Part shown: positions 1 through 10,086 of the stretch, one piece after another | How positions within the stretch are numbered: the first letter of the stretch is position 1 | How the letters are laid out: each line of letters opens with the position of its first letter | NCBI RefSeq assembly: GCF_012927105.1 | Contig: NZ_JABBFV010000030.1 | Coordinates: 1-34,227, forward strand | DNA: 34,227 nt | Origin: Sphingobium psychrophilum | GTDB taxonomy: Bacteria > Pseudomonadota > Alphaproteobacteria > Sphingomonadales > Sphingomonadaceae | Direction: 5' to 3' | Notes under the pieces: generated by a model | The model's input: only the letters and a program-made list of their open reading frames with translations | Told to the model about the DNA's origin: nothing | Databases searched by the model: none | Made by a program: the position numbers and the translations under genes

Positions 1-49
1 GCCGATGGTACTATTGCTCAAGCACTGGAAGAGTAGGGCGTCGCCAGGC
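1..49 (+). rRNA. rrf: 5S ribosomal RNA, 3' end only
   Basis: The window opens inside a 5S rRNA. The text GCCGATGGTACT followed by GAGTAGG and the closing GCCAGGC is the usual 3' third of an alphaproteobacterial 5S rRNA. The 5' part and the rest of the rRNA operon lie outside the window. The exact 3' end could be a base or two later. It is followed at 212 by initiator tRNA and at 368 by a terminator, the common layout of the distal end of sphingomonad rrn operons. Confidence 0.85.
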
Positions 50-211
50 ATTGAAGCTCGCGCATATATCGGACACAAAAACCCATTCACAACGTCGCGG
101 CTCGTACCAACGGGCCGTAGGCCTGCAAGGCCGAACGGCCGCCCTAGCTTATGCGAGGAAAGCCAAGGGAACGCATGTTCCCGCCGGCGCTTGAGGCCAA
201 ACAAACATTGG

Positions 212-288
<77 letters not shown>

Positions 289-367
289 ACGTAAAGCGTT
301 TAGCGAACGCAATGAGCTTAGGCTTTGCGTTGTCCCCGCGGAGGCGGGTACCCGGAACAATACACAC

Positions 368-394
368 AACCCCGCCCACAAAGCGGGGTTTTTT
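368..394 (+). terminator. Intrinsic terminator of the rRNA-tRNA operon
   Basis: The perfect 8-bp stem AACCCCGC / GCGGGGTT encloses a 7-nt loop (CCACAAA). It runs directly into a T tract (389-394), ending TTTTTT. It lies 80 nt after tRNA-fMet and before the oppositely oriented peptidase gene, so it ends the rrn transcript. Confidence 0.92.
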
Positions 395-464
395 ATCGCC
401 TGCCCTTCTTCGCGCCATTAGCAAATGGAAAAGCGACCCATCCAGCCGCCTCTCCATCACCCCA

Positions 465-2585
465 TCACCGGTCAGTCCCCTCCAACTGCCGGCTGAAATA
501 CACCATCTGCATCGCCTGCAAACGCGCACCCTGCGCGATGTCCGCGTCCCCACTATGCCCGCCGGCTATGTCCTCGTAAAAATAATAGGATAGCCCATAA
601 TCCTTCAGCCGCGCCGCAAATTTGCGCGCATGCTGCGGGCCGACACGGTCGTCCTTCGTCGTTGTCCAGATATAGGGCGTTGGATATTTCACGCCGCGGC
701 GAATATTCGCATAAGGCGAAATCTTTTCCAGAAACGCCTTCTCCTCCGGCACCGATACGCTGCCATATTCGTCGACCCACGACGCGCCCGCTGCAATCTG
801 CTCATAGCGGACCATGTCCAGCAAAGGCACCTGGATCGTGACTGCATTCCAAAGCTCGGGATGCTGATTGAACGCCACGCCCATCAAAAGCCCGCCATTG
901 GACCCGCCATAGATGCCGAACTTGGCCGGGCTGGACAGTTTGCGCGCGAAGATATCCTGCGCCACCGCGGCGAAGTCGTCATAGATGATCTGCCGCTTGG
1001 TCTTCAGCCCCGCCTCATGCCAGGCCGGGCCGAACTCGCCGCCACCGCGGATATTGGCCAGCACGAAACTATGGCCCCGCTCCAACCACAGCTTGCCGGT
1101 GATCGCGGCATAGCTGGGCGTCATCGGAACCTCGAAGCCGCCATAAGCGGTCATGATGGTCGGCGTCGATCCATCCGCTTTCATGTTTTTGGCGTGGACA
1201 ATGAAATAGGAGATTTTCGTTCCGTCGGTCGATATCGCCTCGAACTGATCGACCACCAACCCGTCGGCATCGAAGCGCGCAGGCATCGCCTTGACCTGTC
1301 GCGGCGCGGGGTTGGCGGCGTCCAGCGCCCAGAGCGTCGTCGGCGTCAGGAAGCCGGCAACCGACAGATAGGCCTTGTCGCTCTTGTCGCTGGCGGTCGC
1401 GATCGAGATGGTCGCATTGTCGGGCAGGGCGACCGGGGCCGTGGTCCACTTGTCCTTGCCCGGTGTCAGCACCAGCACCCGCCCGCGCACATTGTCGTTG
1501 ATCGTCAGGATCACCCGATCCTTCGTCGCCGCCACGCCGTCGATCGACTGGCGCGCATTGGGCGCGAACAATATGTCGGGCTTCAGCGTAGCCCCGGATT
1601 GCAAGGCGGCGAGCGGCACCGCTGCCAGCGATCCCGCCGGCACGGTCACGCCGCCGCTGGTCCAGGCCTCGCTGGTCTGGATCAGCACCTGACCCTGCAC
1701 CATGCCCTGCAACTGGCTCTTGGCGGGCAGCGGCAGTTTTTTCACCCCGCCATCCGTCACCAAATAGGTTTCGTTGCCGAAGAAAGTGACGCCGCGATAC
1801 AGAAATACCGCGCGATTGCCCGCGCCATCGGACAGCAGCATCGGAAATGTCCCGACCTGATCGCTGGCCGCGCCGCGATAGATTTCCTGTGCTTCCGCCA
1901 GCGTCTGCCCGCGCTTCAATGTCTTCACCACGAACGGATAGCCCGACACGGTCATGCTGCCGGCTTGTTCATTGGCGCCCCAATCGCGGGCAAGCAGCAG
2001 CGTGTCCTTGTCCAGCCAGGCTTCATTCTGCTTGGAGGTCGGAATCGCAAACCCGCCCTCCACGAAGCGCCCCGTCACCAGGTCGAACTCGCGCAGGGTT
2101 ACGGCATCCTCGCCGCCATCGGACAGGTTGATCAGCGCCAGCCGCTCGTCGGGGTCGAGAATGGTCGCGCCCTTCCACACCCATTTCTTGCCGTCGGCGC
2201 TCGACAGCGCATCCAGGTCCAGCACCGTCGTCCAATGCGGCGTATCGGTCGCGTAGTCGGCCTCGCTGGTATAGCGCCATATCCCCTGCTGATGATCGGC
2301 ATCGCGCCAGAAATTATAGATGCGGCCATGGATCAGCATCGGCATGGCGATCCGGTCCTTGGCGGACGCTATGGCCAGCGCTTGCCTGAAATAACCGGCA
2401 TAGCGCGGATCGCCCTGCAAGGTCGCGACCGTCGCCTTATTCTCGGCCTCCACCCATTGCATCGCGCGCGGGCCGGTCCAATCCTCCAGCCAGACGAAAG
2501 GATCGTCCGCAGGGACGGGGGCAGGGGGCGCGCCTGCGCCTGTCAACATCGCCGCAGTCACCAACAATAGCATCCTCTTTTTCAT
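465..2585 (-). CDS. Secreted S9-family prolyl oligopeptidase
   Basis: A 706-aa serine peptidase that cleaves short peptides after proline, probably in the periplasm because it begins with a clear signal peptide (MKKRMLLLVTAAMLTGAGA). An N-terminal beta-propeller region of about 400 residues precedes a C-terminal alpha/beta-hydrolase domain. The catalytic triad is visible: Ser562 in GGSNGG, Asp645 in TKDDRVGP (with the substrate-binding Arg647), and His677 in GGHSGD. Length and motif spacing fit the prolyl endopeptidase (S9A) group. The start overlaps the last bases of the upstream small membrane-protein gene (ATGA-type overlap at 2582-2585), so the two are probably translated together. A second S9 enzyme, oligopeptidase B, lies at 10086-12158. 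No specific substrate can be read from the sequence. Confidence 0.93.
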   Translation of the reverse strand: MKKRMLLLVTAAMLTGAGAPPAPVPADDPFVWLEDWTGPRAMQWVEAENKATVATLQGDPRYAGYFRQALAIASAKDRIAMPMLIHGRIYNFWRDADHQQGIWRYTSEADYATDTPHWTTVLDLDALSSADGKKWVWKGATILDPDERLALINLSDGGEDAVTLREFDLVTGRFVEGGFAIPTSKQNEAWLDKDTLLLARDWGANEQAGSMTVSGYPFVVKTLKRGQTLAEAQEIYRGAASDQVGTFPMLLSDGAGNRAVFLYRGVTFFGNETYLVTDGGVKKLPLPAKSQLQGMVQGQVLIQTSEAWTSGGVTVPAGSLAAVPLAALQSGATLKPDILFAPNARQSIDGVAATKDRVILTINDNVRGRVLVLTPGKDKWTTAPVALPDNATISIATASDKSDKAYLSVAGFLTPTTLWALDAANPAPRQVKAMPARFDADGLVVDQFEAISTDGTKISYFIVHAKNMKADGSTPTIMTAYGGFEVPMTPSYAAITGKLWLERGHSFVLANIRGGGEFGPAWHEAGLKTKRQIIYDDFAAVAQDIFARKLSSPAKFGIYGGSNGGLLMGVAFNQHPELWNAVTIQVPLLDMVRYEQIAAGASWVDEYGSVSVPEEKAFLEKISPYANIRRGVKYPTPYIWTTTKDDRVGPQHARKFAARLKDYGLSYYFYEDIAGGHSGDADIAQGARLQAMQMVYFSRQLEGTDR

Positions 2586-2893
2586 GACTCATCCCCCTCT
2601 GGCCGGCCCGTCCGTCCCTGCCGATAGCGCCGCCGCAACAGCGCGCCTGCGACCAGCAGGGGTAACGCACCCAGCATCAACAGGCTCCCGATGAAACTGG
2701 GCGACCAGCCCCACAGGCTGTGCATCCCAAAGGCGGAGGGCGCCATCACCAGCAGGAAGCCCAGCGTCAGCAGCCACAATCCCCAACGGCGCGGCCGCAC
2801 CGCCACCATCCGCATCTCGTGCCGCCAGGCCTTGCGGCCCGCTTTGGTGGACAGATCGGGGCTAGACCGGTCGGAGGAAGGGTGATCGAACAT
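2582..2893 (-). CDS. Small two-helix membrane protein of unknown function
   Basis: A protein of about 103 aa with a charged N-terminus and two hydrophobic segments (roughly residues 38-57 and 63-85), ending in a basic, Arg-rich tail. I do not recognise the family. It overlaps the start of the prolyl oligopeptidase gene by four bases, which suggests an operon. The start is uncertain. ATG at 2893 is chosen because the next one upstream (2938) would run into the promoter and P1 region of the divergent TPP riboswitch. ATG at 2815 would give a shorter form that keeps both helices. Confidence 0.6.
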   Translation of the reverse strand: MFDHPSSDRSSPDLSTKAGRKAWRHEMRMVAVRPRRWGLWLLTLGFLLVMAPSAFGMHSLWGWSPSFIGSLLMLGALPLLVAGALLRRRYRQGRTGRPEGDES

Positions 2894-2941
2894 ATGGTGC
2901 TGGACCTTGTGGCCGTTCGTCCCTATCCTGTCTAGCATCCC

Positions 2942-3029
2942 CGGGGGACCGTCCATAGACGGTTGAGAGGTGGCTGATATGGCCACGACCCGTTGAACCT
3001 GATCTGGTTGAGACCGGCGTAGGGAGGGA
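2942..3029 (+). promoter_or_regulatory. TPP riboswitch (THI element)
   Basis: The conserved aptamer parts are all present: TTGAGAGG (the CUGAGA-type thi-box start, about 2962), GACCCGTTGAACCTGATCTG (2987-3006), and the closing GCGTAGGGA (3018-3026). A P3 arm, GTGGCTGATATGGCCAC, lies between them. Aptamers of this type bind thiamine pyrophosphate and repress thiamine biosynthesis genes, and thiC follows at 3516. A weak promoter, TTGTGG (2907-2912) and TCTAGC (2931-2936), would start the RNA right at the aptamer. No run of T follows. The ribosome site AAAGGCG (3085-3091) of the next gene could pair with CGCCCTT (3064-3070), so translational control is more likely than termination; that pairing is inferred. 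Confidence 0.93.
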
Positions 3030-3096
3030 CGGCTTGTTGGACCAGCAGACCGCACCCGCCCGTCGCCCTTGTGAAGAGGCGAAGAAAGGCGGACCC

Positions 3097-3504
3097 ATGG
3101 ACACGATAAGCGTTCTAACGCTGCGCCTGGCGGAGATATTCGGCCTCTATATGATCGTCATCGGCCTGGGCGGCCTGGCCAGTCCGCAGCGCTGGCGCGC
3201 GATCATGGACGATCTCAACCGGTCGCCGGGACTGGTCGTCGCGCTGGGCTTCGCCGTCTTCGCGGTCGGCGCGACGCTGGTGCTGGTTCACAGCATCTGG
3301 ACCGACCCGCTGTCCGTCATCGTCAGTCTGATCGGTTATGTCGCCCTGATCGAAGGCGCGACCCTGCTGGCCGTACCCGGTCCCCTGATCCGCATCGGCC
3401 ACTGGTCAACCGGCTTCATCCGCACCTGGGCGCTGATCGCCCTGATACTCGGCCTCCTCCTCTTCCTCGCGGGCCTCACCGGCCGCGCCACATTTTCCGT
3501 CTGA
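3097..3504 (+). CDS. Four-helix membrane protein under the TPP riboswitch
   Basis: A 135-aa very hydrophobic protein with four predicted transmembrane segments (about residues 8-28, 42-63, 70-90 and 107-127). ATG at 3097 is preferred over 3034 because AAAGG lies 7-11 nt before it and because the longer form would begin with a Pro/Lys-rich stretch encoded by the riboswitch leader. The gene sits between the TPP riboswitch and thiC, 11 nt before thiC, so it should be repressed by thiamine pyrophosphate together with thiC. I do not recognise the family. It has no ATPase partner nearby and is small for a transporter, so a role in thiamine or pyrimidine handling is only suggested by position. Confidence 0.8.
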   Translation: MDTISVLTLRLAEIFGLYMIVIGLGGLASPQRWRAIMDDLNRSPGLVVALGFAVFAVGATLVLVHSIWTDPLSVIVSLIGYVALIEGATLLAVPGPLIRIGHWSTGFIRTWALIALILGLLLFLAGLTGRATFSV

Positions 3505-3515
3505 AAGGTATCCTC

Positions 3516-5411
<1,896 letters not shown>

Positions 5412-5423
5412 AGTGAACCGCCG

Positions 5424-5789
5424 ATGATCCGAACTTGGTTGGGTGAGCTGTTTGAACGGTTCACCCGCAAAGCTCCGGTGAAGCGGGGCTACAAGCCGCT
5501 GCCGCCGCACCCGGCTAACGTGCAGGGCACCTTCTATGTTGAGGATGGGTGCTGCATATCCTGTGGTGTATGGTAGGATGTGGCACCAGACCTTTTGGCA
5601 TGGCTGCCGGATGGATCATATTCCCATTGCTATGTCGCACGGCAGCCTGAAACGGACGAAGAATTGTCGCGAATGATGGATGCGATGCATGTCGGCGAAG
5701 TTGACTGCATCCGAGCCCGCAATTGCCGACCGGACTGGGCGGAACTGCTTCGTAATGCCGGGCTGGGTGATCAGATCGACCCCGATTGA
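5424..5789 (+). pseudogene. Small Cys-rich (ferredoxin-like) protein gene interrupted by in-frame TAG
   Basis: Reading from ATG 5424, one frame stays open to TGA 5787-5789 except for a single TAG at 5574-5576 (codon 51 of 121). Both halves look like one protein. The first half ends FYVEDGCCISCGVW. The second begins DVAPDLLAWLPDG and contains HCYVARQPET and GEVDCIRAR. I recall a family of small bacterial proteins, often labelled ferredoxin, with the same order: GCC-x-x-CGVP, then AP-[DE]-LF, HC-x-V, and a final CIR. The TAG could come from TGG by one transition. It may be a true pseudogene, a sequencing error, or a read-through codon. The gene starts 12 nt after thiC and carries the -35 box of the next promoter over its stop codon. 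Confidence 0.65.
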
Positions 5790-5814
5790 GGACCGGCGCA
5801 AGGCATGTTATAAC
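5786..5814 (+). promoter_or_regulatory. Promoter of the toxin-antitoxin operon
   Basis: TTGAGG (5786-5791) and TATAAC (5809-5814) are separated by 17 bp, a near-ideal sigma-70-type arrangement. The antitoxin ATG begins at 5821, six bases after the -10 element, so transcription should start at or beside the A of the start codon. That makes the mRNA leaderless. AGGCATGTTATAAC contains no ribosome-binding site close to the ATG, which agrees with this. Confidence 0.7.
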
Positions 5815-5820
5815 CCCCGT

Positions 5821-6048
5821 ATGAACATGCCTCTTAAAATCACGAAGATCGGCAACAGCGCCGGGGTGATCCTGCCTAAGGAGTTGCTGGCGCATCTCAA
5901 CGCAGCCGCCGGGGACAGCCTGTCCGTCGTCGTCACCCCGCGCGGGATCGAGCTTTCGGCTGCGGAACCGGACTTCGACGCCCAGATGGCGGCCGCACGG
6001 GATGTGATGGCGCGGCGCAAACGGGCGCTGCGCGAACTCGCCAAATAA
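5821..6048 (+). CDS. AbrB/MazE/SpoVT-family antitoxin
   Basis: A 75-aa antitoxin. The N-terminal swapped-hairpin DNA-binding fold is recognisable from KITKIGNSAGVILPKELL (residues 5-22) and the GDSLSVVVTPRGIEL strand pair. The C-terminal part, from FDAQMAAARDVMARRKRALREL, is a charged helix of the kind that wraps around and blocks a Doc toxin. The stop codon TAA overlaps the ATG of the doc gene by one base, so the pair is translationally coupled. The protein probably represses its own promoter, as AbrB-type antitoxins do. ATG 5821 is chosen over the in-frame upstream 5680 because the promoter lies between the two. Confidence 0.88.
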   Translation: MNMPLKITKIGNSAGVILPKELLAHLNAAAGDSLSVVVTPRGIELSAAEPDFDAQMAAARDVMARRKRALRELAK

Positions 6049-6443
6049 TGACGCGGCAAAACTGGGTCTGGGTCAGGCTGGCCGTGGCGGAGGCCGCCCA
6101 TGCCGAACAGATTGCCGAACATGGCGGCGGTGGCGATGCCCTGCGCGATCGCGGGCTGTTTGAAAGCGCCATGGCCCGGTCCGAAAATCTGGCAGCCTAT
6201 GGCGCGCGGGACGCGGCCGCGCTGGCCGCCGCCTATGCCTATGGCCTCGCGCGCAACCATCCATTCGTCGATGGCAACAAGCGGATCGCGGCGGTGGTCA
6301 GCGAAACTTTCCTACTGCTGAACGGCTATAGCCTGGATGCGACCGACGCCGAATTGGTCGTCGCTTTTCTCGACCTGGCGGCGGGTTCGCTTTCGGAAGA
6401 AGACCTGGCCGACTGGTTCCGCCAGCATCTCCGCCCCGCCTGA
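6048..6443 (+). CDS. doc: Doc-family (Fic fold) toxin, death-on-curing type
   Basis: A 131-aa toxin of the Fic/Doc superfamily. The catalytic motif HPFVDGNKR (His71, Asp75, Asn77, Lys78, Arg79) matches the Doc consensus HxFx(D/N)xNKR. The upstream block LRDRGLFESAMARSENL is also typical. Doc of phage P1 phosphorylates elongation factor EF-Tu and stops translation; that activity is known for the family and inferred here. The partner is an AbrB-type antitoxin rather than the classical Phd type. A run of alternating Ala-Ala-Tyr residues precedes the motif, as usual for the helix before the Fic loop. Nothing in the reading frame suggests inactivation. Confidence 0.9.
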   Translation: MTRQNWVWVRLAVAEAAHAEQIAEHGGGGDALRDRGLFESAMARSENLAAYGARDAAALAAAYAYGLARNHPFVDGNKRIAAVVSETFLLLNGYSLDATDAELVVAFLDLAAGSLSEEDLADWFRQHLRPA

Positions 6444-6490
6444 ATACTATTTGCTTCCAATGTAGGATTTCGTCTGGTTTATCCTGTCGG

Positions 6491-6760
6491 ATGGAACAGC
6501 AACCCGCATCCCCCACCGCCCGCGCGCACTGGACTCCGGCCCGGCAGCGCCTCTTCCTTACCACCCTGTTCGAATGTGGCAGCGTCGCTCGCGCGGCGCG
6601 CGCGGCGGGCATGTCGCCATCCAGCGCGCATCGCCTGCGGCGTCGGCTGGCCGGCACCGCCTTCGACCGGGACTGGAGCCACGCGCTGACGCTCCATGCC
6701 CGCGCCATGGCCGATCCGATTGCCGGCCATCTCCACCCGCACGCTTCGGCGCGTGGCTGA
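6491..6760 (+). CDS. Small helix-turn-helix protein
   Basis: An 89-aa protein. Residues 28-52 (LFECGSVARAARAAGMSPSSAHRLR) form a helix-turn-helix of the kind that reads DNA, followed by the short block AFDRDWSHAL. Similar short proteins of unknown role occur in sphingomonads as I remember them. There is no effector domain. No good ribosome site precedes the ATG, and the about 200 bases after the stop (6761-6964) hold nothing I can identify. It lies 47 nt after doc but need not belong to the toxin-antitoxin unit. Confidence 0.65.
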   Translation: MEQQPASPTARAHWTPARQRLFLTTLFECGSVARAARAAGMSPSSAHRLRRRLAGTAFDRDWSHALTLHARAMADPIAGHLHPHASARG

Positions 6761-6964
6761 CGCATGTCCAGGGCGGGACAGACGCGCGATCGTCACTCAA
6801 CGGGCGCGTCGGCCGCGCGTTGCGGGTCGGGCCGCTGTCGCGTCGCCGACACTTATCGGTGGCGCGGCAGGCGCGTCGCAGACGCAAAGCCGGCGCAATC
6901 GGCCCGAAAAGGCCGACAACGGTGTGAACTTCGGACTGGGACTATGCCGTCGCGCCGCCCGCGA

Positions 6965-7639
6965 TCAACTCTCCAGCACGCGCACGCTGCGCCGCTTCTT
7001 CCAGTCCAGCGTCACGCCGATCCGCTGCTCCAGCCGGCCGTCCCATCCGGTTCTCAGCCCCTGCGCCTCCAGCGCGGCGACGATGCGATGGCCCATGGCG
7101 ACCGCGGCCTCCTCGCCCTGCTCGCACGCGCCATAGTTCAGATAGAGGCCATGGCCCTCCACCGCGGACTCGGTGTCCTGCATGTGGAAAAAGGCATAGC
7201 CTTCCACCGCCACGCCCTCCTCCTGCGCGGCCTCGATCTCGTCCCAGATCTCGGTCGCGCCGCATGTGCCGCAGCAAGTGAAATTCTGCCGTGCGACCAC
7301 GCCCTGTTCGTCCAGCACGGCGAAGGCGGCGTCCAGCCGGTCGCAATCGGTGGTGTCGGACCAGCCCTGTTCGGCGGCGCGATGCTCGGCCAGCGCCACG
7401 CGCAACGCCGCCGACGCCTCGACCCGCAACAGCGGCCGGGGCAACTCCTCCTCGAACATGTCGTTCGCGTTGGTCAATATCGCGTCGTCGTCGAAAAAGC
7501 CGCCCGCGACGTCCCGCCGCACCAGGTCGCGCAGCGCGACGACCGGATCGTAACTGGCCTCCAATGCGGGCTGCGGCGCTTTGCGTTCCGGGCGATCGGC
7601 TTTGTTTCCGAACATCCGATTCCATAATGACCCGAACAT
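6965..7639 (-). CDS. DUF6891-type protein
   Basis: A 224-aa soluble protein with no signal peptide. The segment WSDTTDCDRLDAAFAVLDEQG followed by ARQNFTCCGTCGATEIWDE is what I associate with the DUF6891 family. The CCGTC cluster could bind a metal, but this is not shown. The function is unknown. The N-terminus MFGSLWNRMFGNKADRPERK is basic and low in complexity. The gene is transcribed away from the ABC exporter at 7833, with a shared 193-bp upstream region. In that region 7747-7774 is a 14-bp imperfect tandem repeat (GTCAGGGTGCTGGC type). Confidence 0.75.
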   Translation of the reverse strand: MFGSLWNRMFGNKADRPERKAPQPALEASYDPVVALRDLVRRDVAGGFFDDDAILTNANDMFEEELPRPLLRVEASAALRVALAEHRAAEQGWSDTTDCDRLDAAFAVLDEQGVVARQNFTCCGTCGATEIWDEIEAAQEEGVAVEGYAFFHMQDTESAVEGHGLYLNYGACEQGEEAAVAMGHRIVAALEAQGLRTGWDGRLEQRIGVTLDWKKRRSVRVLES

Positions 7640-7832
7640 GCGCCTGCCTTGCCTCCTGCGATGCGCCTCGACGCGGCCATCATGCCCCGCGTCGCTGCAA
7701 AGGAAAAGGGGGCAGGCGTCGCTTTGTTCCGATCGGGTGTTCCGTCGTCAGGGTGCTGGCGTCAGGGCGCTGGTTCGATCAGCAGGTTCGCCATGTGCCG
7801 ATCCCATTGGATTGCCGCGCCAAAGCGCCTAC

Positions 7833-9686
7833 ATGCGGCCAATGCCCCCCGATACCGCTTCTTCCGCGCCGATCCCGCCCGTCTGGGCGACCTTGCGCCG
7901 CTTCCTCCCCTATCTCTGGCCTGCGGACTCGGCCGCGCTGCGCCGCCGGGTCGCGCTCGCCATGGGGCTGGTTCTGCTGGCAAAGGCCGTCAGCCTCGCC
8001 ATGCCCTTCGCCTACAAGGCCGCGATCGACCGGATGGCACCGGGGCTGGAGCCGGCCGTCGGCCTCGCCATGGCGCTGGTCGCGGTCTATGCGGGCGCAC
8101 GGTTCAGCAGCGTGTTGTTCGACAACCTGCGCAACGCCGTATTCGAAAAGGTCGGGCAGGAGGCCGGACGGCGGCTGGCGGACGATGTGTTCGTCCATCT
8201 CCACCGCCTCTCGTTGCGTTTCCATCTCGACCGCCGCACTGGCGCGGTTACGAAGATTGTGGAGCGGGGCACCAAGAGCATCGACACGATGCTCTATTTC
8301 CTGCTGTTCAACATTGCGCCCACCATCTTGGAACTGGTCGCGGTCTGCGCCATCTTCTTCGTCAAGTTCGGCCCTGGCCTGGTCGTCGCGACGCTGGTCA
8401 TGGTGGCGCTCTATATCGGCTTCACCCGAACCGTCACCGAATGGCGCAACCAGTTGCGCCGCGACATGGTGGACATGGACACTAATGCCGTCGCCCATGC
8501 CGTCGATAGCCTGCTCAATTTCGAGACGGTGAAATATTTCGGCGCCGAACAGCGCGAAGCGACCCGCTACGGCACGTCGATGCGCCGCTATGCCCAGGCC
8601 GCGGTCAAGAGCGAGAACAGCTTGGCCTGGCTCAATATCGGCCAATCGCTCATCACCAACCTGATGATGGCGGGCGCCATGGCCTATACCGTCTGGGGCT
8701 GGAGCAAGGGGCAGTTCACCACCGGCGACGTGGTGCTGGTCAATACGCTTCTGTCCCAGCTGTTCCGCCCGCTCGACCTGCTTGGCATGGTCTATCGCAC
8801 CATCCGCCAGGGGCTGATCGATATGGAAGCGATGTACAAGCTGATCGACACGCCGCAGGAAATCGCCGACGCGCCCGGCGCGGCCGATCTTCAGGCACGC
8901 GGCGGAGAAGTGCGCTTCGACCATGTCCGCTTCGGCTACGACCCGGAACGCGAAATCCTGCACGATGTCAGCTTCACCGTGCCGGCTGGCAAGACGCTGG
9001 CGATCGTCGGCCCGTCCGGCGCGGGCAAGTCCACCATCGCCCGCATCCTGTTCCGCTTCTACGACATTCAGAGCGGCCAGGTGTCGATCGACGGCCAGGA
9101 CATCGCACAGATCACGCAACAGTCGCTGCGCGCCGCGATCGGCATCGTGCCGCAGGACATGGTGCTGTTCAACGACACGGTCGGCTATAATATCGGATAT
9201 GGCCGCGAAGGCGCGAGCCAACAGGAGATCGAGGCTGCGGCGAAAGCCGCGTCGATCCACGACTTCATTCTCAGCCTGCCCAAGGGCTATGATACCCGCG
9301 TCGGCGAACGCGGCCTCAAATTGTCGGGCGGTGAAAAGCAGCGCGTCGCCATTGCCCGAACCCTGCTGAAAGACCCGCCGGTGCTGGTGCTGGACGAAGC
9401 GACCAGCGCGCTCGACAGCCGCACCGAAACGGAGATCCAGACCGTGCTGCGCGACATCAGCCGCAAGCGCACGACCCTGGTCGTGGCGCACCGCCTGTCG
9501 ACCGTGGTCGATGCGGACGAGATCATCGTGCTGGACAAGGGCGTGATCGTCGAACGCGGCCGCCATGCCGATTTGGTCCGCGCCGACGGCCTCTACGCCC
9601 TGATGTGGAACCGCCAGGCGGCGGAGCGGGAGGAGATGCCAAGCGAGCCGGGCATCGAGGATATGTTCGAGGTGGTGACGCCCTGA
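7833..9686 (+). CDS. Atm1/HMT1-type ABC exporter, fused permease and ATPase
   Basis: A 617-aa half-transporter that works as a dimer in the inner membrane. Six transmembrane helices occupy about residues 20-330. The nucleotide-binding domain follows, with Walker A GPSGAGKST (Lys399), the signature LSGGEKQR from residue 497, Walker B VLVLDEATSALD (Asp521, Glu522) and the switch His553 in AHRLST. The strings ETVKYFGAE and RPLDLLGMVYRTIRQGLIDMEAM are typical of the Atm1/ABCB7 branch, which exports glutathione-linked or sulfur compounds and gives heavy-metal tolerance. Starts at 7833 and 7842 are both possible. An in-frame start at 7581 would add a non-homologous extension and is rejected. It is convergent with the thioesterase gene, only 4 nt apart. 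Confidence 0.92.
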   Translation: MRPMPPDTASSAPIPPVWATLRRFLPYLWPADSAALRRRVALAMGLVLLAKAVSLAMPFAYKAAIDRMAPGLEPAVGLAMALVAVYAGARFSSVLFDNLRNAVFEKVGQEAGRRLADDVFVHLHRLSLRFHLDRRTGAVTKIVERGTKSIDTMLYFLLFNIAPTILELVAVCAIFFVKFGPGLVVATLVMVALYIGFTRTVTEWRNQLRRDMVDMDTNAVAHAVDSLLNFETVKYFGAEQREATRYGTSMRRYAQAAVKSENSLAWLNIGQSLITNLMMAGAMAYTVWGWSKGQFTTGDVVLVNTLLSQLFRPLDLLGMVYRTIRQGLIDMEAMYKLIDTPQEIADAPGAADLQARGGEVRFDHVRFGYDPEREILHDVSFTVPAGKTLAIVGPSGAGKSTIARILFRFYDIQSGQVSIDGQDIAQITQQSLRAAIGIVPQDMVLFNDTVGYNIGYGREGASQQEIEAAAKAASIHDFILSLPKGYDTRVGERGLKLSGGEKQRVAIARTLLKDPPVLVLDEATSALDSRTETEIQTVLRDISRKRTTLVVAHRLSTVVDADEIIVLDKGVIVERGRHADLVRADGLYALMWNRQAAEREEMPSEPGIEDMFEVVTP

Positions 9687-9690
9687 CCCG

Positions 9691-10086
9691 TCAATCGATG
9701 AAGTTCGCCGCCACCTCTGTCGGCACACGCAATATGCGCCCCGTCGCCTTGTCGATGATCGCCCAGGTGGATTTGGCGGCGACCTTGACCTTGCCGTCCT
9801 TACCGGTGAATTCGATCAGCCGATCGAACCGCGCGCCCCGTGGCGGCTCTGCAATCCAGGTCCGGGCCGTCACCGTCTCGCCTTGCGTCACATTGCCGCG
9901 ATAGTCGATTTCATGCCGGGTCACGACCCATATATAGGCGTCGATATGGGCCGGATCGGCATCCCGTTCCCAATGCTCGACCGACACCTGCTCCATCCAC
10001 TGGACCCACACGGCATTGTTCACATGACCCAATATGTCGATATGCGCGGGCAGGGCGGTGAAGGTCTTGGTGAAGGATGCGGCCAC
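9691..10086 (-). CDS. Acyl-CoA thioesterase of the 4HBT hotdog family
   Basis: A 131-aa single-hotdog enzyme that hydrolyses acyl-CoA thioesters. The active-site block HIDILGHVNNAVWVQWMEQ carries the usual Asp (Asp17) and the GHVNN turn. The remainder (RHEIDYRGNVTQGETVTARTW and STWAIIDKATGRILRVP) fits the YbgC/FadM group. The GTG at 10086 is taken as the start because GAGGGA lies just before it and it shares its G with the TAG stop of oligopeptidase B, implying coupled translation. ATG at 10110 would add eight residues inside the upstream gene. The substrate is unknown. Confidence 0.85.
   Translation of the reverse strand: MAASFTKTFTALPAHIDILGHVNNAVWVQWMEQVSVEHWERDADPAHIDAYIWVVTRHEIDYRGNVTQGETVTARTWIAEPPRGARFDRLIEFTGKDGKVKVAAKSTWAIIDKATGRILRVPTEVAANFID

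Noticed and set aside
7581..7832. An N-terminal extension of the Atm1-type exporter from 7581
   Set aside because: The stretch is Cys- and Arg-rich, overlaps the divergent DUF6891 gene and has no counterpart in Atm1 proteins. Starts at 7833 or 7842 give the usual length.
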